NCBI RefSeq assembly: GCF_004341505.2
Contig: NZ_SLYP02000001.1
Location: forward strand, 276,501-340,500
Reading direction: 5' to 3'
From: Sphingomonas sp. JUb134
GTDB lineage: Bacteria; Pseudomonadota; Alphaproteobacteria; Sphingomonadales; Sphingomonadaceae
DNA length: 64,000 nt
The position numbers and the translations under genes were made by a program. Under the pieces are notes generated by a model that searched no databases, had not been told where the DNA came from, and saw nothing but the letters and a program-made list of their open reading frames with translations. Below are positions 42,153 to 50,096 of the stretch, in pieces; positions within the stretch are counted from its first letter, which is position 1, and the number at the start of each line of letters is the position of its first letter.

Positions 42153-42199
42153 TGCTTTTACTCCGCCCCGCTGGCCTGGTTTTGCTCCGCCGTTGACAT
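42153..42199 (-). repeat. IS21 right terminal repeats
   Basis: Two copies of the terminal motif in inverted orientation: CTTTTACTCCGCCCCGCTGG (inner) and CCTGGTTTTGCTCCGCCGTT (outer), the latter ending in TTGACA. They mirror the two copies at the left end. Confidence 0.75.
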
Positions 42200-42205
42200 G
42201 GTCCG
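42200..42205. repeat. IS21 target-site duplication, right copy
   Basis: TGGTCC directly after the element's last base, identical to the six bases before its first base. Confidence 0.85.
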
Positions 42206-42326
42206 CTTCCTGTCCACGAAGGGAAGTGATCTGGACGCCCATGGGCGCGAGCGAGATTGTCCTCGGCCACGCCGCCTGATCTAGTGCCTGCGGGCTTCCC
42301 CCCGACCGGATTCCCGGAGTGTGCCA

Positions 42327-43247
42327 ATGACCATCCGAAGCAGCGACGTCGAAGGCGTCGAGCAGATCATCCTGCCACCGGTGCGCGATCTGGGGGATGG
42401 CTTCACCGTGCGTCGCGCGCTGCCGTCGGCGCATCGCCGCATGGTTGGCCCCTTCATCTTCTTCGACCAGATGGGGCCGGCGGCGTTTCGCGGCGGCGAA
42501 GGCCTGGACGTACGCCCGCACCCGCACATCGGCCTCGCCACCGTCACCTATCTGCTGGACGGGGAGATCCTGCACCGCGACAGCGTGGGCTCGGTGCAGC
42601 CGATCCGGCCGGGCGAGGTCAACTGGATGACGGCAGGCTCCGGCATCGTGCATTCGGAGCGGACCGGACCCGAGCAGCGTGCAGCCGAGAGCAGCCTGTT
42701 CGGTCTCCAGACCTGGCTGGCGCTGCCGACCCATGTGGAAGAGGCCGCCCCGGACTTCGCGCACTACAAGGCGCAGGAGATCCCCGTCGCCGAAGCCGAG
42801 GGCACGCGGCTGACGCTGATCGCCGGCACGTCGGACGGCATGGCGTCGCCGGTGAAGACCTTCTCCGACCTGGTCTATGCCGACATCCAGCTGGCGCCCG
42901 GTGCACGCTATCAGGTGAAGGCCGAGCATATCGAGCGCGCGATCTATGTCGTCGAAGGAGAGCTGGCGGTCGTGCGACAGACCGGCACCTTCGCCACCGG
43001 CGAGCTCGTCCTGTTCAAGCCGGGTGCGGAGATCGTCGTGCAGGCACCCCAGGGTGCGCGCCTGATGCTGATCGGTGGCGAGCCCTTCCCCGAACGCCGC
43101 TACATCTTCTGGAACTTCGTCTCGTCGCGCGAGGAGCGGATCGAGCAGGCCAAGGCCGATTGGAAGGCGCAGCGGTTCGCGCCGGTGCCCGACGAGGACG
43201 AGTTCATCCCGCTCCCGGAGACGCCGGCCTCGGTGCGCTACCCATGA
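42327..43247 (+). CDS. Pirin-family bicupin protein
   Basis: A 306-residue pirin-family protein with an N-terminal cupin holding the metal-binding histidines ([20 protein letters not shown], then [10 protein letters not shown] with the partner His and Glu) and a C-terminal cupin ([20 protein letters not shown]). Pirins are iron-binding cupins. Some act as quercetinases and others as co-regulators. The IS21 element lies just upstream. An in-frame GTG at 42321 is possible, but ATG 42327 has GGAG 8 bases ahead. The stop faces the convergent halogenase gene. Function beyond a metal cupin cannot be assigned. Confidence 0.9.
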   Translation: MTIRSSDVEGVEQIILPPVRDLGDGFTVRRALPSAHRRMVGPFIFFDQMGPAAFRGGEGLDVRPHPHIGLATVTYLLDGEILHRDSVGSVQPIRPGEVNWMTAGSGIVHSERTGPEQRAAESSLFGLQTWLALPTHVEEAAPDFAHYKAQEIPVAEAEGTRLTLIAGTSDGMASPVKTFSDLVYADIQLAPGARYQVKAEHIERAIYVVEGELAVVRQTGTFATGELVLFKPGAEIVVQAPQGARLMLIGGEPFPERRYIFWNFVSSREERIEQAKADWKAQRFAPVPDEDEFIPLPETPASVRYP

Positions 43248-43275
43248 TCGTCGTATCCAGGCCGCGCACTTAGGA

Positions 43276-44781
43276 TTACGCCGCGTCTTCCGCCGGGCAA
43301 TAGTCCTGCAGGAAGGTGGCGTGCGGGGGCAGCAGCAAAACCTGCTGGGCTACCCGCGCCTTCATGTCCGCGAGCACTTGGCGCAGGCGCGGCGCACCCA
43401 TGATCTCGCCCATGCGGTGATGATGATGCGGCAGCGATCGCTGGCCGATCATCACCTGTGCCCAGGAATCGACGCGGAACAGGTCAGCGCCATCCTGGTA
43501 TGCGATGCCGCCATCGCGGAACAGCGCGATCCGATCGCGCAGCGACTCCGGAATCTCCATCGCCCGCATATCGCGCCAGAACGGCGTGTCGTCGCGTTCG
43601 GTGAGCACATAGTGGAGGATGATGAAGTCGCGGATCCCGTCCAGCTCCGCCGCCGCCTGCGCGTTGAAGCGCCGTGCCGCCGCCGCGCAGTCGCCGGCGA
43701 AAGGGAAGAGCTGAAGCAGCCGCGTGATCGCGATCATCACGAGGTGGATGGCAGTGGACTCGAGCGGTTCGACGAAGCCGCCGGCGAGCCCGAGTGCGAC
43801 GCAATTGCCTCGCCATGCCTCGGCCCGCCGCCCGGCACGGAAGCGGATCAGCCGCGGCTCGGCGACGATCTCGCCCTCGATGTCGCGGAGCAGTTGCGCA
43901 CGCGCTTCATCGTCCGAGAGGTGGCGGTTGTCGTAGACGAAGCCGTTGCCGACGCGATGCTGGAGCGGGATGCGCCACCGCCACCCCGCGCGATGGGCGA
44001 TGGCGCGCGTATAGGGGCGGGCGGGCTCGACGGCGCGCGTCTGCACGGCGACGGCACGGTCGGTCGGCAGCCAGTGCCCCCAATCCTCGAACGGCGAGCC
44101 CAGCGCCTGCCCGATCAGCAGCGCGCGGAAGCCGGTGCAGTCCAGGAACAGGTCGCCTTCGATCCGCTGACCCGAACGCAGCACCAGGGCAGTGATGTCC
44201 GCGCCATCGCCCTGCTGCTCGACCCGCTCGATCATCCCTTCGACACGGCGGACGCCGGCCTGCTCGGCGATGCCGCGCAGGTGGCGCGCGTAGCGCCCCG
44301 CGTCGAGATGATAGGCGTAACTGAGCTCCGGCACCTTGGCGCCGATCCCGAAGCGCCCAGCATCCGCCGCCTGGAGCTCCAGGCAATATTCGCCGAAGTC
44401 TCCGCCGAAGCCCTGGTCGCGCGCCTGCAGCCAGAAATGGTGGAATGCGCCCATCCAGGTCGACTGGCCGGTCTCGCCGAACGCGTGGATGTAGCGATCG
44501 CCCTTCTGCGCCCAGTCCTCGAACGCGATGCCGAGCTTGAAGGTGGCACCGGTCTCCGACATGAACCGCTGCTCGTCCAATCCGATCAGCCGGTGGAAAG
44601 CCCGCGCGGTGGGGATGGTCGATTCGCCGACGCCGATCGTCCCGATCTCCTCGGATTCGACCAGGGTGATGTCGAGCAGCGCACCCAACTGCTGGGCAAG
44701 CGCGGCGGCGGCAAGCCAGCCGGAGGTGCCCCCGCCTGCGATCACCACCCGGCGGCGCTGCGGGACATCGGTTGGGGTCAT
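43276..44781 (-). CDS. Flavin-dependent tryptophan-halogenase-family protein
   Basis: A 501-residue FAD-dependent halogenase-family enzyme. The FAD-binding GGGTSGW is at residues 16-22. The family's GVGESTIP precedes the catalytic lysine K82 in ATFKLGIAFEDW. The halogenase signature W-x-W-x-I-P is present (HRAGWRWRIPLQHRV). PLESTAIHLV matches the conserved Glu-Ser pair near the active site. It needs reduced flavin from a partner reductase, which is not in the window. It ends a SapC-cupin-halogenase operon beside a TBDR, a grouping common in sphingomonads and Caulobacter. Free Trp may not be the true substrate. Confidence 0.9.
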   Translation of the reverse strand: MTPTDVPQRRRVVIAGGGTSGWLAAAALAQQLGALLDITLVESEEIGTIGVGESTIPTARAFHRLIGLDEQRFMSETGATFKLGIAFEDWAQKGDRYIHAFGETGQSTWMGAFHHFWLQARDQGFGGDFGEYCLELQAADAGRFGIGAKVPELSYAYHLDAGRYARHLRGIAEQAGVRRVEGMIERVEQQGDGADITALVLRSGQRIEGDLFLDCTGFRALLIGQALGSPFEDWGHWLPTDRAVAVQTRAVEPARPYTRAIAHRAGWRWRIPLQHRVGNGFVYDNRHLSDDEARAQLLRDIEGEIVAEPRLIRFRAGRRAEAWRGNCVALGLAGGFVEPLESTAIHLVMIAITRLLQLFPFAGDCAAAARRFNAQAAAELDGIRDFIILHYVLTERDDTPFWRDMRAMEIPESLRDRIALFRDGGIAYQDGADLFRVDSWAQVMIGQRSLPHHHHRMGEIMGAPRLRQVLADMKARVAQQVLLLPPHATFLQDYCPAEDAA

Positions 44782-44786
44782 GGTGT

Positions 44787-45821
44787 TCACCTGTTCAGAC
44801 GCTGCATCACTTGCGCGCGCAGCCGGCGCGCGGTGCGGTCGTCGAGAGGCGCGAGCGGGCCGCGGGCGTGCGGGGGCAGGTGCTCGCCTGCGCGGCCTCC
44901 GGGCCCGAAGACATAATAGTCGAACAAGGCGCGCCAGCTCTGCTTCTCGTGCTCCGGGCGGTCGCGCAGGCTGAGCAGCGCATGCAGCAGCGTCGTCATG
45001 GGCGTATCGGCGAACGCGGGTGCCTCGTTCCACCAATAGTTCACCATGACGTTGAAGGGGTCGAGCGCCTCCACCTGGTGCCACCACAGCGCCGGATAGA
45101 CGAGCACGTCCCCGGGTTCGAGCTCCGCCACCTGCGCCGTCGCCAGCGCCTGCCGGAATCCCGGGTAGCGGGCGTGATCGGGTGCGCGGAAATCCACCAT
45201 GCTGACGACCTGCCCACCCGGGGTCGGCTCCAGAGGCCCGGGATAGAGGTTCGCGACCTGGTCCGGCGGGAACAGGGTGAAGCGCCGTCGGCCGACCAAG
45301 GGACAAGCAACGTTGTTCGACATGTCCCAGTGCGCCGCGGCCGTGGTCCGGTTCCCGATCCAGATGCTCGCAAGCGGCGCTTGTGCGCCCGGCAGCGCAC
45401 CATCGGGCACCACGGGATTTTCTTCGCGGAACCCGGGAAGGTAGATGTCCAGGTCTGTCGAGCCGACATAGATGGAAGGCGCGTCCGCCTGTCCCATGCC
45501 GTCGCGGATCCGCTCCAGATAGTGGGCCAGAGGTGCGCGTCCGCCCGCGAAGTTCATCGCGCTCAGGTCTTCGTTGTAGAAGAAGCGGCCGCCGATGGCA
45601 GGATCGCCGACGAAGCCGACCACGCCGCGGCCCGCGTCGAAGCGCAGGAGATAGGCCATCGCCGCCTCGACGCCCTCACGTCCCGCGGCGAGCAGCGGCA
45701 GATGCTGAGCGGCACCCTTGAGCACGACCGGCTCCCCCGCATCGACCAGCGCCTGGTAGTTCACGTTCCCATGCGGTCCTTCGATCACGCGGACCGGGGA
45801 CAGGACGCCAAGGGCGGTCAC
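44787..45821 (-). CDS. Cupin-like / JmjC-type hydroxylase-family protein
   Basis: A 344-residue cupin-8/JmjC-type protein. The Fe(II)-binding H164-x-D166 in TTAAAHWDMSNNVACPL and the distal H248 in DVLVYPALWWHQVEAL are present, as is the 2-oxoglutarate-side segment GRRRFTLFPPDQVANLYPGP. Related enzymes hydroxylate protein side chains (FIH-like). Start is GTG, overlapping the SapC stop (GTGA). The gap to the halogenase start is only 5 bases, so the three genes form one operon. A modification role on an envelope protein or small molecule is inferred. Confidence 0.85.
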   Translation of the reverse strand: MTALGVLSPVRVIEGPHGNVNYQALVDAGEPVVLKGAAQHLPLLAAGREGVEAAMAYLLRFDAGRGVVGFVGDPAIGGRFFYNEDLSAMNFAGGRAPLAHYLERIRDGMGQADAPSIYVGSTDLDIYLPGFREENPVVPDGALPGAQAPLASIWIGNRTTAAAHWDMSNNVACPLVGRRRFTLFPPDQVANLYPGPLEPTPGGQVVSMVDFRAPDHARYPGFRQALATAQVAELEPGDVLVYPALWWHQVEALDPFNVMVNYWWNEAPAFADTPMTTLLHALLSLRDRPEHEKQSWRALFDYYVFGPGGRAGEHLPPHARGPLAPLDDRTARRLRAQVMQRLNR

Positions 45822-46540
45822 GGCAGGGGCGACCGACGGTTCTTGCTATTGATCAGCCGGGCGACATTCGCAAGCGAGGACACCGCCCAGAACGCCGCCT
45901 GCAGGAAGCCGCGTTGGTGCAGGCTATGCAGCGCCGGTCCCTCCAGCGCGCTCAGACGCTCCGCATCGATCGTGAGGAAGCCGTCGAGCGTATAGCGCTT
46001 GGTCTCGCTCAGCGTCACTTCCAGGGCGATCGGCTGGATCAGGCCGTGCGCCTCGAACGCCTCGAACATCGGATCGGCGACCAGGACTCCGGCGTGGATC
46101 CGCCTGAGCACGCCCGTCATGGCGTCCAGATAGGGAGAGTTACCGCCGTGGGGCAGGAAAATCGCCTGTGCCTGCGCGCCGCCGACCCGGGGATGGTCGA
46201 GGTCGACGTGGATCATCGGTTCCGCCTCCGCGCCATCTTCCGAAGCCTGGAGCCCGATGGAAAAAGGCCCGCGCTGGTGCAGGGCGGGCACGTAGCGACC
46301 GTCCCAGACGCCATCACCGAGGAACAGGTTCTCGTCGCGGTCGAACCCGAGCAGCAGCACCGACTGGAGCCGCCCGTCGTCGCCGCGACGGAACAGGATC
46401 GGGTATTCGCGCTGCGCCTCTTCCCATTCAGTCGGGAAGACCAGCGTCTGGTTCACCGCGTCGCCGAACTCCGGGCCGTGGCCGATCGCGACCGTGAGAT
46501 CCGCGTGGTCGACATTGTTGAGGAGGACGATGTTCGTCAC
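45818..46540 (-). CDS. SapC-family protein
   Basis: A 240-residue SapC-family protein, named after a Campylobacter surface-layer secretion gene. Features include FGDAVNQTLVFPTEWEEAQR, QREYPILFRRGDDG, and LLGFDRDENLFLGDGVWDGR, which are common in proteobacterial SapC-like proteins. There is no signal peptide or membrane segment. It is the first gene of the SapC-cupin-halogenase operon downstream of a TBDR terminator. SapC-like proteins regularly co-occur with cupin-like and halogenase genes near TBDRs. Biochemical role unknown. Confidence 0.8.
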   Translation of the reverse strand: MTNIVLLNNVDHADLTVAIGHGPEFGDAVNQTLVFPTEWEEAQREYPILFRRGDDGRLQSVLLLGFDRDENLFLGDGVWDGRYVPALHQRGPFSIGLQASEDGAEAEPMIHVDLDHPRVGGAQAQAIFLPHGGNSPYLDAMTGVLRRIHAGVLVADPMFEAFEAHGLIQPIALEVTLSETKRYTLDGFLTIDAERLSALEGPALHSLHQRGFLQAAFWAVSSLANVARLINSKNRRSPLP

Positions 46541-46627
46541 GTTGCGCCCTTTGCGGCTTGCAAGCGTTCGCGCCGCAGCCGCGGCATCATGCGGGCGCCG
46601 GTGCTTGAGTGCAATCCGCCCAACGAC

Positions 46628-46657
46628 GATGGGGCCGCCTCTGCAGACGGCCCCATC
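46628..46657. terminator. Terminator hairpin after TBDR
   Basis: Perfect 10-bp stem GATGGGGCCG/CGGCCCCATC with loop CCTCTGCAGA in the gap between the TBDR stop and the SapC start. The strand leaving the TBDR has no clear U-tract; the plus strand has TTCTTC. Probably attenuates read-through from the receptor into the SapC operon. Confidence 0.65.
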
Positions 46658-46674
46658 TTCTTCAAGCTCCGCGC

Positions 46675-49600
46675 TCAGAAGCGGAAGCGGCCACCCAGCA
46701 GGAACCGGCGCTGGAGTTCCTGCGCGAACCAGAGCTGGCTCTTGCTGCGGGCATAGGTCCGCAGCGACTCCTCGGTCAGGTTGATGCCTTCGAACGAGAC
46801 CGCGAAGTTGGGCGTGATGTCGTAGCTGATGTTGAGATCGAGCTGCCCGAACGGCTCGGTGAACTCCGGATTGCGCGAACCCTGGCGGTTGATGCCCGAC
46901 AGGAACTTGTCGCGCCAGTTGTACGCCACCCGGGCCGACAGGCCGTTCTTGTCGTAGATCAGCGTCGCATTGAACGTGTCGGAAAGGCCGAGCAATGCGA
47001 ACTGGTCCTGCGACGGGCTGGCACCGATGTTGAACCCGACGTCGCCACGCACCAGCGTATAGGCGGCGCCGATACCGAACCCGGTCGATCCGAAGAAATG
47101 CTGCCCCGCAATCTCGAGGCCGTAGATCTCCGCATCGCGGTTGTTGACCGGCTGGGTCACCTGGAACTGGTAGAGCACGTCGGTGCCGTTCGCCACGACG
47201 TCGCGCGCGCTGTTGATCTGCTTGACGAAGTCGTCGTTCAGCGAGCCGGTCGTGGTGTTGTAGTTCGCCTGGAACGCGGCCGTGGCAGCGGCGACCGAGC
47301 CGGTCTGGTCGATCAGCGCCGTCAGCGCGAACAGGTTCACGTCGCTCTGGTCGGCACCCAGTGACTGCAGTGCTGCGCGTGCTTGGCCGGACCGGGTGCC
47401 TTCGGCGCCCGAGCTCGGGTCACGCAGGCCGAACAGTTCCGAGGTGAACTGCCCGTTGCCGATGAAGTTGCGCACGCGCTTGTCGAACAGGCCGAGCGAG
47501 ATGTAGCTGTCCGGCTTGTAATACCATTCGATCGACGCATCGAAATTGTCGGATTCGAGCGGGATCAGCCGGGCGTTGCCGGTGGAGCCGGTCGCGACGC
47601 CGCCGTTGGCGATCGGGCGCGGCGGCCCGCCGACGCTGGTGGAGGTGAACAGGCTGCCATATTCCGGCCGGGCGATCGTCTTGCTGTACGACACGCGGCC
47701 GATCACGTCGGGACGCAGCTCGACCTGGAAATCGATCGAGGGCAGGAAATTGTCGTACGAGCCGCCGTCCGTCAGGAAGCTGTTCTCGTTCGAGATCACG
47801 ACGGTGAAGTCGTTGTCCGACACCCAGTTGATGGCCGCCGGCACTGCGACCAGCGAGGTCGATTCCGAATCGGTGTGTTCATAGCGCAGACCGCCGACCA
47901 GCGTCGCCGGGCTGTTGCCGATGTCGCCCTTCCAGGTGACCTGGGCATAGAGCGACCAGATCTTCTCGCGGACGCGATTGTCCTCGTTGCTGGTCGTGCC
48001 GATCGCATTGCCTTGCCCGGCGTAATAGGGCGAGAGGATCGAATAGATGTTGGCCGCATCCCCGCGGAAGGCCGTCTGCGAGTCGGGATCGTTCCCCGGA
48101 TCGAAGGCGTTGAACTTGCAGACCAGGCAGAAGGTCTGGAGTGCGCCCGGCGCCAGCCGCTCGATATCGCCGGGGCTGGTGATGCCCCAGTCGCCGAGCG
48201 TCTGCTGGGTGGCCACGCGGGTCTGCCGCATGCGCGTGTCGCGATAGTTGCCGCCGAAGTCGACGCGGCTGCCTTCACCCAGGTCCCAGCCGAAGTCGGC
48301 ACGCACCTCCTTCACCGTCTGGGACTGGGACGACGCATAGGTGCGCCCCATCTGCGACCCGACTTCGGCGAGGGTGAGCGGGCCGTTCAGGGTGACGTCC
48401 TGCTTGGGGATGTCGCCGCTATAGTCGACCGAATGCTCCGTCACGACGTTGGCGCCGATACCCACGAGGGTCGAGCTGTTGCCGTTGGGATTGTTCGGGC
48501 GGCTCCACGCCTTGCTGTAATGGCCGTCAAGGTTGAGCGAGAAGTTGTCGGCGATGTCCCACTTGCCGTTCAGGCCATAATCCTGGATCCGGCTCTTCTG
48601 GCCGCGGTTCTGCGCCTCGAAGCCTACGTCCTTGGCGCCGTTGATGGTTTCGTGGAGGTAGGTGGCGGTCGCAACGGTGGGGTTGCCGTCGAACTGCACC
48701 TCATCGAACGGCCGGCTGAACCAGTTCGACAGGTCGGACCGGACTTCCTCCTGGGTGTTCTGCGCGAACAAGGTGTCCGCGGTCAGCGTCAGCGTCTCGA
48801 CCGGCCTGAACTGGAACACCGCCTGGCCGTTGATGCGCTCGCGGCTGCCCTCGGCATAATGGTAGCGGCTGTCGTTCGGGACGCCCACCAGCTGGTCCGG
48901 ATCGGAAGGTGCGCCGGTGATCTCGGTGCTGCCGTCCGCCTTGACGAACCCGCCGCTCAGGAAGGTGCTGTAGGGAATGATGTTCCAGTCGTTGGACGTC
49001 GCGCTGATCGAGGTGAAGTTGCGCTTCTGGTAGCTGCCGAACAGCGACACGCCGAAGCGGTTGGTCGGATTGGCCCAGCTGACGACGCCGGACAGTTCGG
49101 GCGTCACCTTGGATCCGCAATCCAGGCAGCCGTGGGTGCTGGTGTCGTAGAGCGCCTTGGCGCCGATGCTGCCGGTGAGACCGCCCTCGCCGTCGAGAGG
49201 TCGGCGGGTGACGATGTTGATGGTCGCGCCGATGCCGCCGGTCGGGATCGAGGCGCGGCCGGTCTTGTAGACCTCCAGCGTCCGCACGCCTTCGGAGGCG
49301 AGGTTGGAGAAGTCGAACGAGCGGCTCGATCCTTGCGCGCTGTCCGAATTCTGGTCGCCGCCGACCACCTGCACGTTGGCAGTGGCGAGCTGGCGCCCGT
49401 TCAGGGTCACCAGATTGTAGCTTGGCCCGAAGCCGCGCACCGTGACCTGGGAGCCTTCGCCGTTGGTGCGGTTGATCGACACGCCGGTGATGCGCTGGAG
49501 CGACTCGGCGAGGTTGGTGTCCGGGAACTTGCCGATGTCCTCGGCCGAGATCGCATCGACGATGCCGGTCGAGTTGCGCTTGATGGCGATGGAGCGCTCA

Positions 49601-49884
49601 AGGCTGGCGCGGATGCCGGTGACGACGATGTCGCTGCCGGTCGAGTCCTGATCGGTCGACGCGGCCTCCGACGTGGGCGCCGCCTGCGGCGACGTCAGCT
49701 GGCCGGCGTCGCCCGCCGGATCTGCCGTCGTGCCCGGAGCCGTGGTCGGCTGCGCATTGGTCGCTTCCGCGCCGCTTTGCGTCTGCGCAAAGGCAGCCCC
49801 CGAGACCGTCAGACACGTGGCGAGCGCCATGCCGGAAGCCGAGCGCGCGAGCGCCGACGCAAGACCCTTGGCCTTCATCATCAT
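46675..49884 (-). CDS. TonB-dependent receptor of the halogenase module
   Basis: A 1069-residue outer-membrane receptor. A signal peptide (about residues 1-34, ending AAFAQ) is followed by a long Ala/Thr/Gln-rich linker, a TonB-box-like SDIVVTGIRASLERSIAIKR, a plug (VSINRTNGEGSQVTVRGFGP, SEGVRTLEVYKTGRASIPTG) and a barrel ending FLLGGRFRF. The RASLERS-to-VRGFGP pattern is that of the large carbohydrate-type TBDRs of sphingomonads, Xanthomonas and Caulobacter. Three ATGs stand in a row; GGGAGGGG lies directly ahead of them, so the third (49878) is best spaced. It is separated from the SapC operon by a hairpin. Confidence 0.93.
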   Translation of the reverse strand: MMMKAKGLASALARSASGMALATCLTVSGAAFAQTQSGAEATNAQPTTAPGTTADPAGDAGQLTSPQAAPTSEAASTDQDSTGSDIVVTGIRASLERSIAIKRNSTGIVDAISAEDIGKFPDTNLAESLQRITGVSINRTNGEGSQVTVRGFGPSYNLVTLNGRQLATANVQVVGGDQNSDSAQGSSRSFDFSNLASEGVRTLEVYKTGRASIPTGGIGATINIVTRRPLDGEGGLTGSIGAKALYDTSTHGCLDCGSKVTPELSGVVSWANPTNRFGVSLFGSYQKRNFTSISATSNDWNIIPYSTFLSGGFVKADGSTEITGAPSDPDQLVGVPNDSRYHYAEGSRERINGQAVFQFRPVETLTLTADTLFAQNTQEEVRSDLSNWFSRPFDEVQFDGNPTVATATYLHETINGAKDVGFEAQNRGQKSRIQDYGLNGKWDIADNFSLNLDGHYSKAWSRPNNPNGNSSTLVGIGANVVTEHSVDYSGDIPKQDVTLNGPLTLAEVGSQMGRTYASSQSQTVKEVRADFGWDLGEGSRVDFGGNYRDTRMRQTRVATQQTLGDWGITSPGDIERLAPGALQTFCLVCKFNAFDPGNDPDSQTAFRGDAANIYSILSPYYAGQGNAIGTTSNEDNRVREKIWSLYAQVTWKGDIGNSPATLVGGLRYEHTDSESTSLVAVPAAINWVSDNDFTVVISNENSFLTDGGSYDNFLPSIDFQVELRPDVIGRVSYSKTIARPEYGSLFTSTSVGGPPRPIANGGVATGSTGNARLIPLESDNFDASIEWYYKPDSYISLGLFDKRVRNFIGNGQFTSELFGLRDPSSGAEGTRSGQARAALQSLGADQSDVNLFALTALIDQTGSVAAATAAFQANYNTTTGSLNDDFVKQINSARDVVANGTDVLYQFQVTQPVNNRDAEIYGLEIAGQHFFGSTGFGIGAAYTLVRGDVGFNIGASPSQDQFALLGLSDTFNATLIYDKNGLSARVAYNWRDKFLSGINRQGSRNPEFTEPFGQLDLNISYDITPNFAVSFEGINLTEESLRTYARSKSQLWFAQELQRRFLLGGRFRF

Positions 49885-50051
49885 CCCCTCCCTAGTCGCG
49901 GTCGCTGACCGCGTATGCTTTTCCGGTCGTACGCCGGCTATGTGACCGCTATCGTAACGCCAGTTCTTCGGCTTTCACAAGCGCTTTCAAGACCAGCGGG
50001 AGCAGTTTTCTTGAACTTGGCTTCGCAGCTTTAATCATACGAAATATTTGT

Positions 50052-50083
50052 CGGACATTCGGCAGGATACCGATAGATGTCCG
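50052..50083 (-). terminator. Probable terminator after P-type ATPase
   Basis: Stem CGGACAT/ATGTCCG with an inner TCGG/CCGA pair, located just beyond the ATPase stop. In the direction of ATPase transcription it is followed by an A/T-rich run (ACAAATATTTC). The shape is suitable, though there is no long U-tract. Confidence 0.45.
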
Positions 50084-50096
50084 GAATACAGCCGGA

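Larger units (their letters stand above)
39626..42199 (+). mobile_element. Complete IS21-family insertion sequence
   Basis: A 2574-bp element with imperfect terminal inverted repeats beginning TG and ending CA. The left end TGTGAAGGGCGGTGACAAAC aligns with the right end read inward, TGTCAACGGCGGAGCAAAAC. Over 31 bases, 24 match. It is flanked by a 6-bp direct repeat TGGTCC and carries istA and istB overlapping by ATGA. All parts are intact, so it is probably mobile. It is inserted between the exported coiled-coil gene and the pirin gene and interrupts no open frame. Confidence 0.93.

Noticed and set aside
49940..49965. Possible LacI-type operator (TGACCGCTATCGTAAC) before the large TBDR
   Set aside because: The two halves are not symmetric and it does not match the two sites at 790 and 7391.
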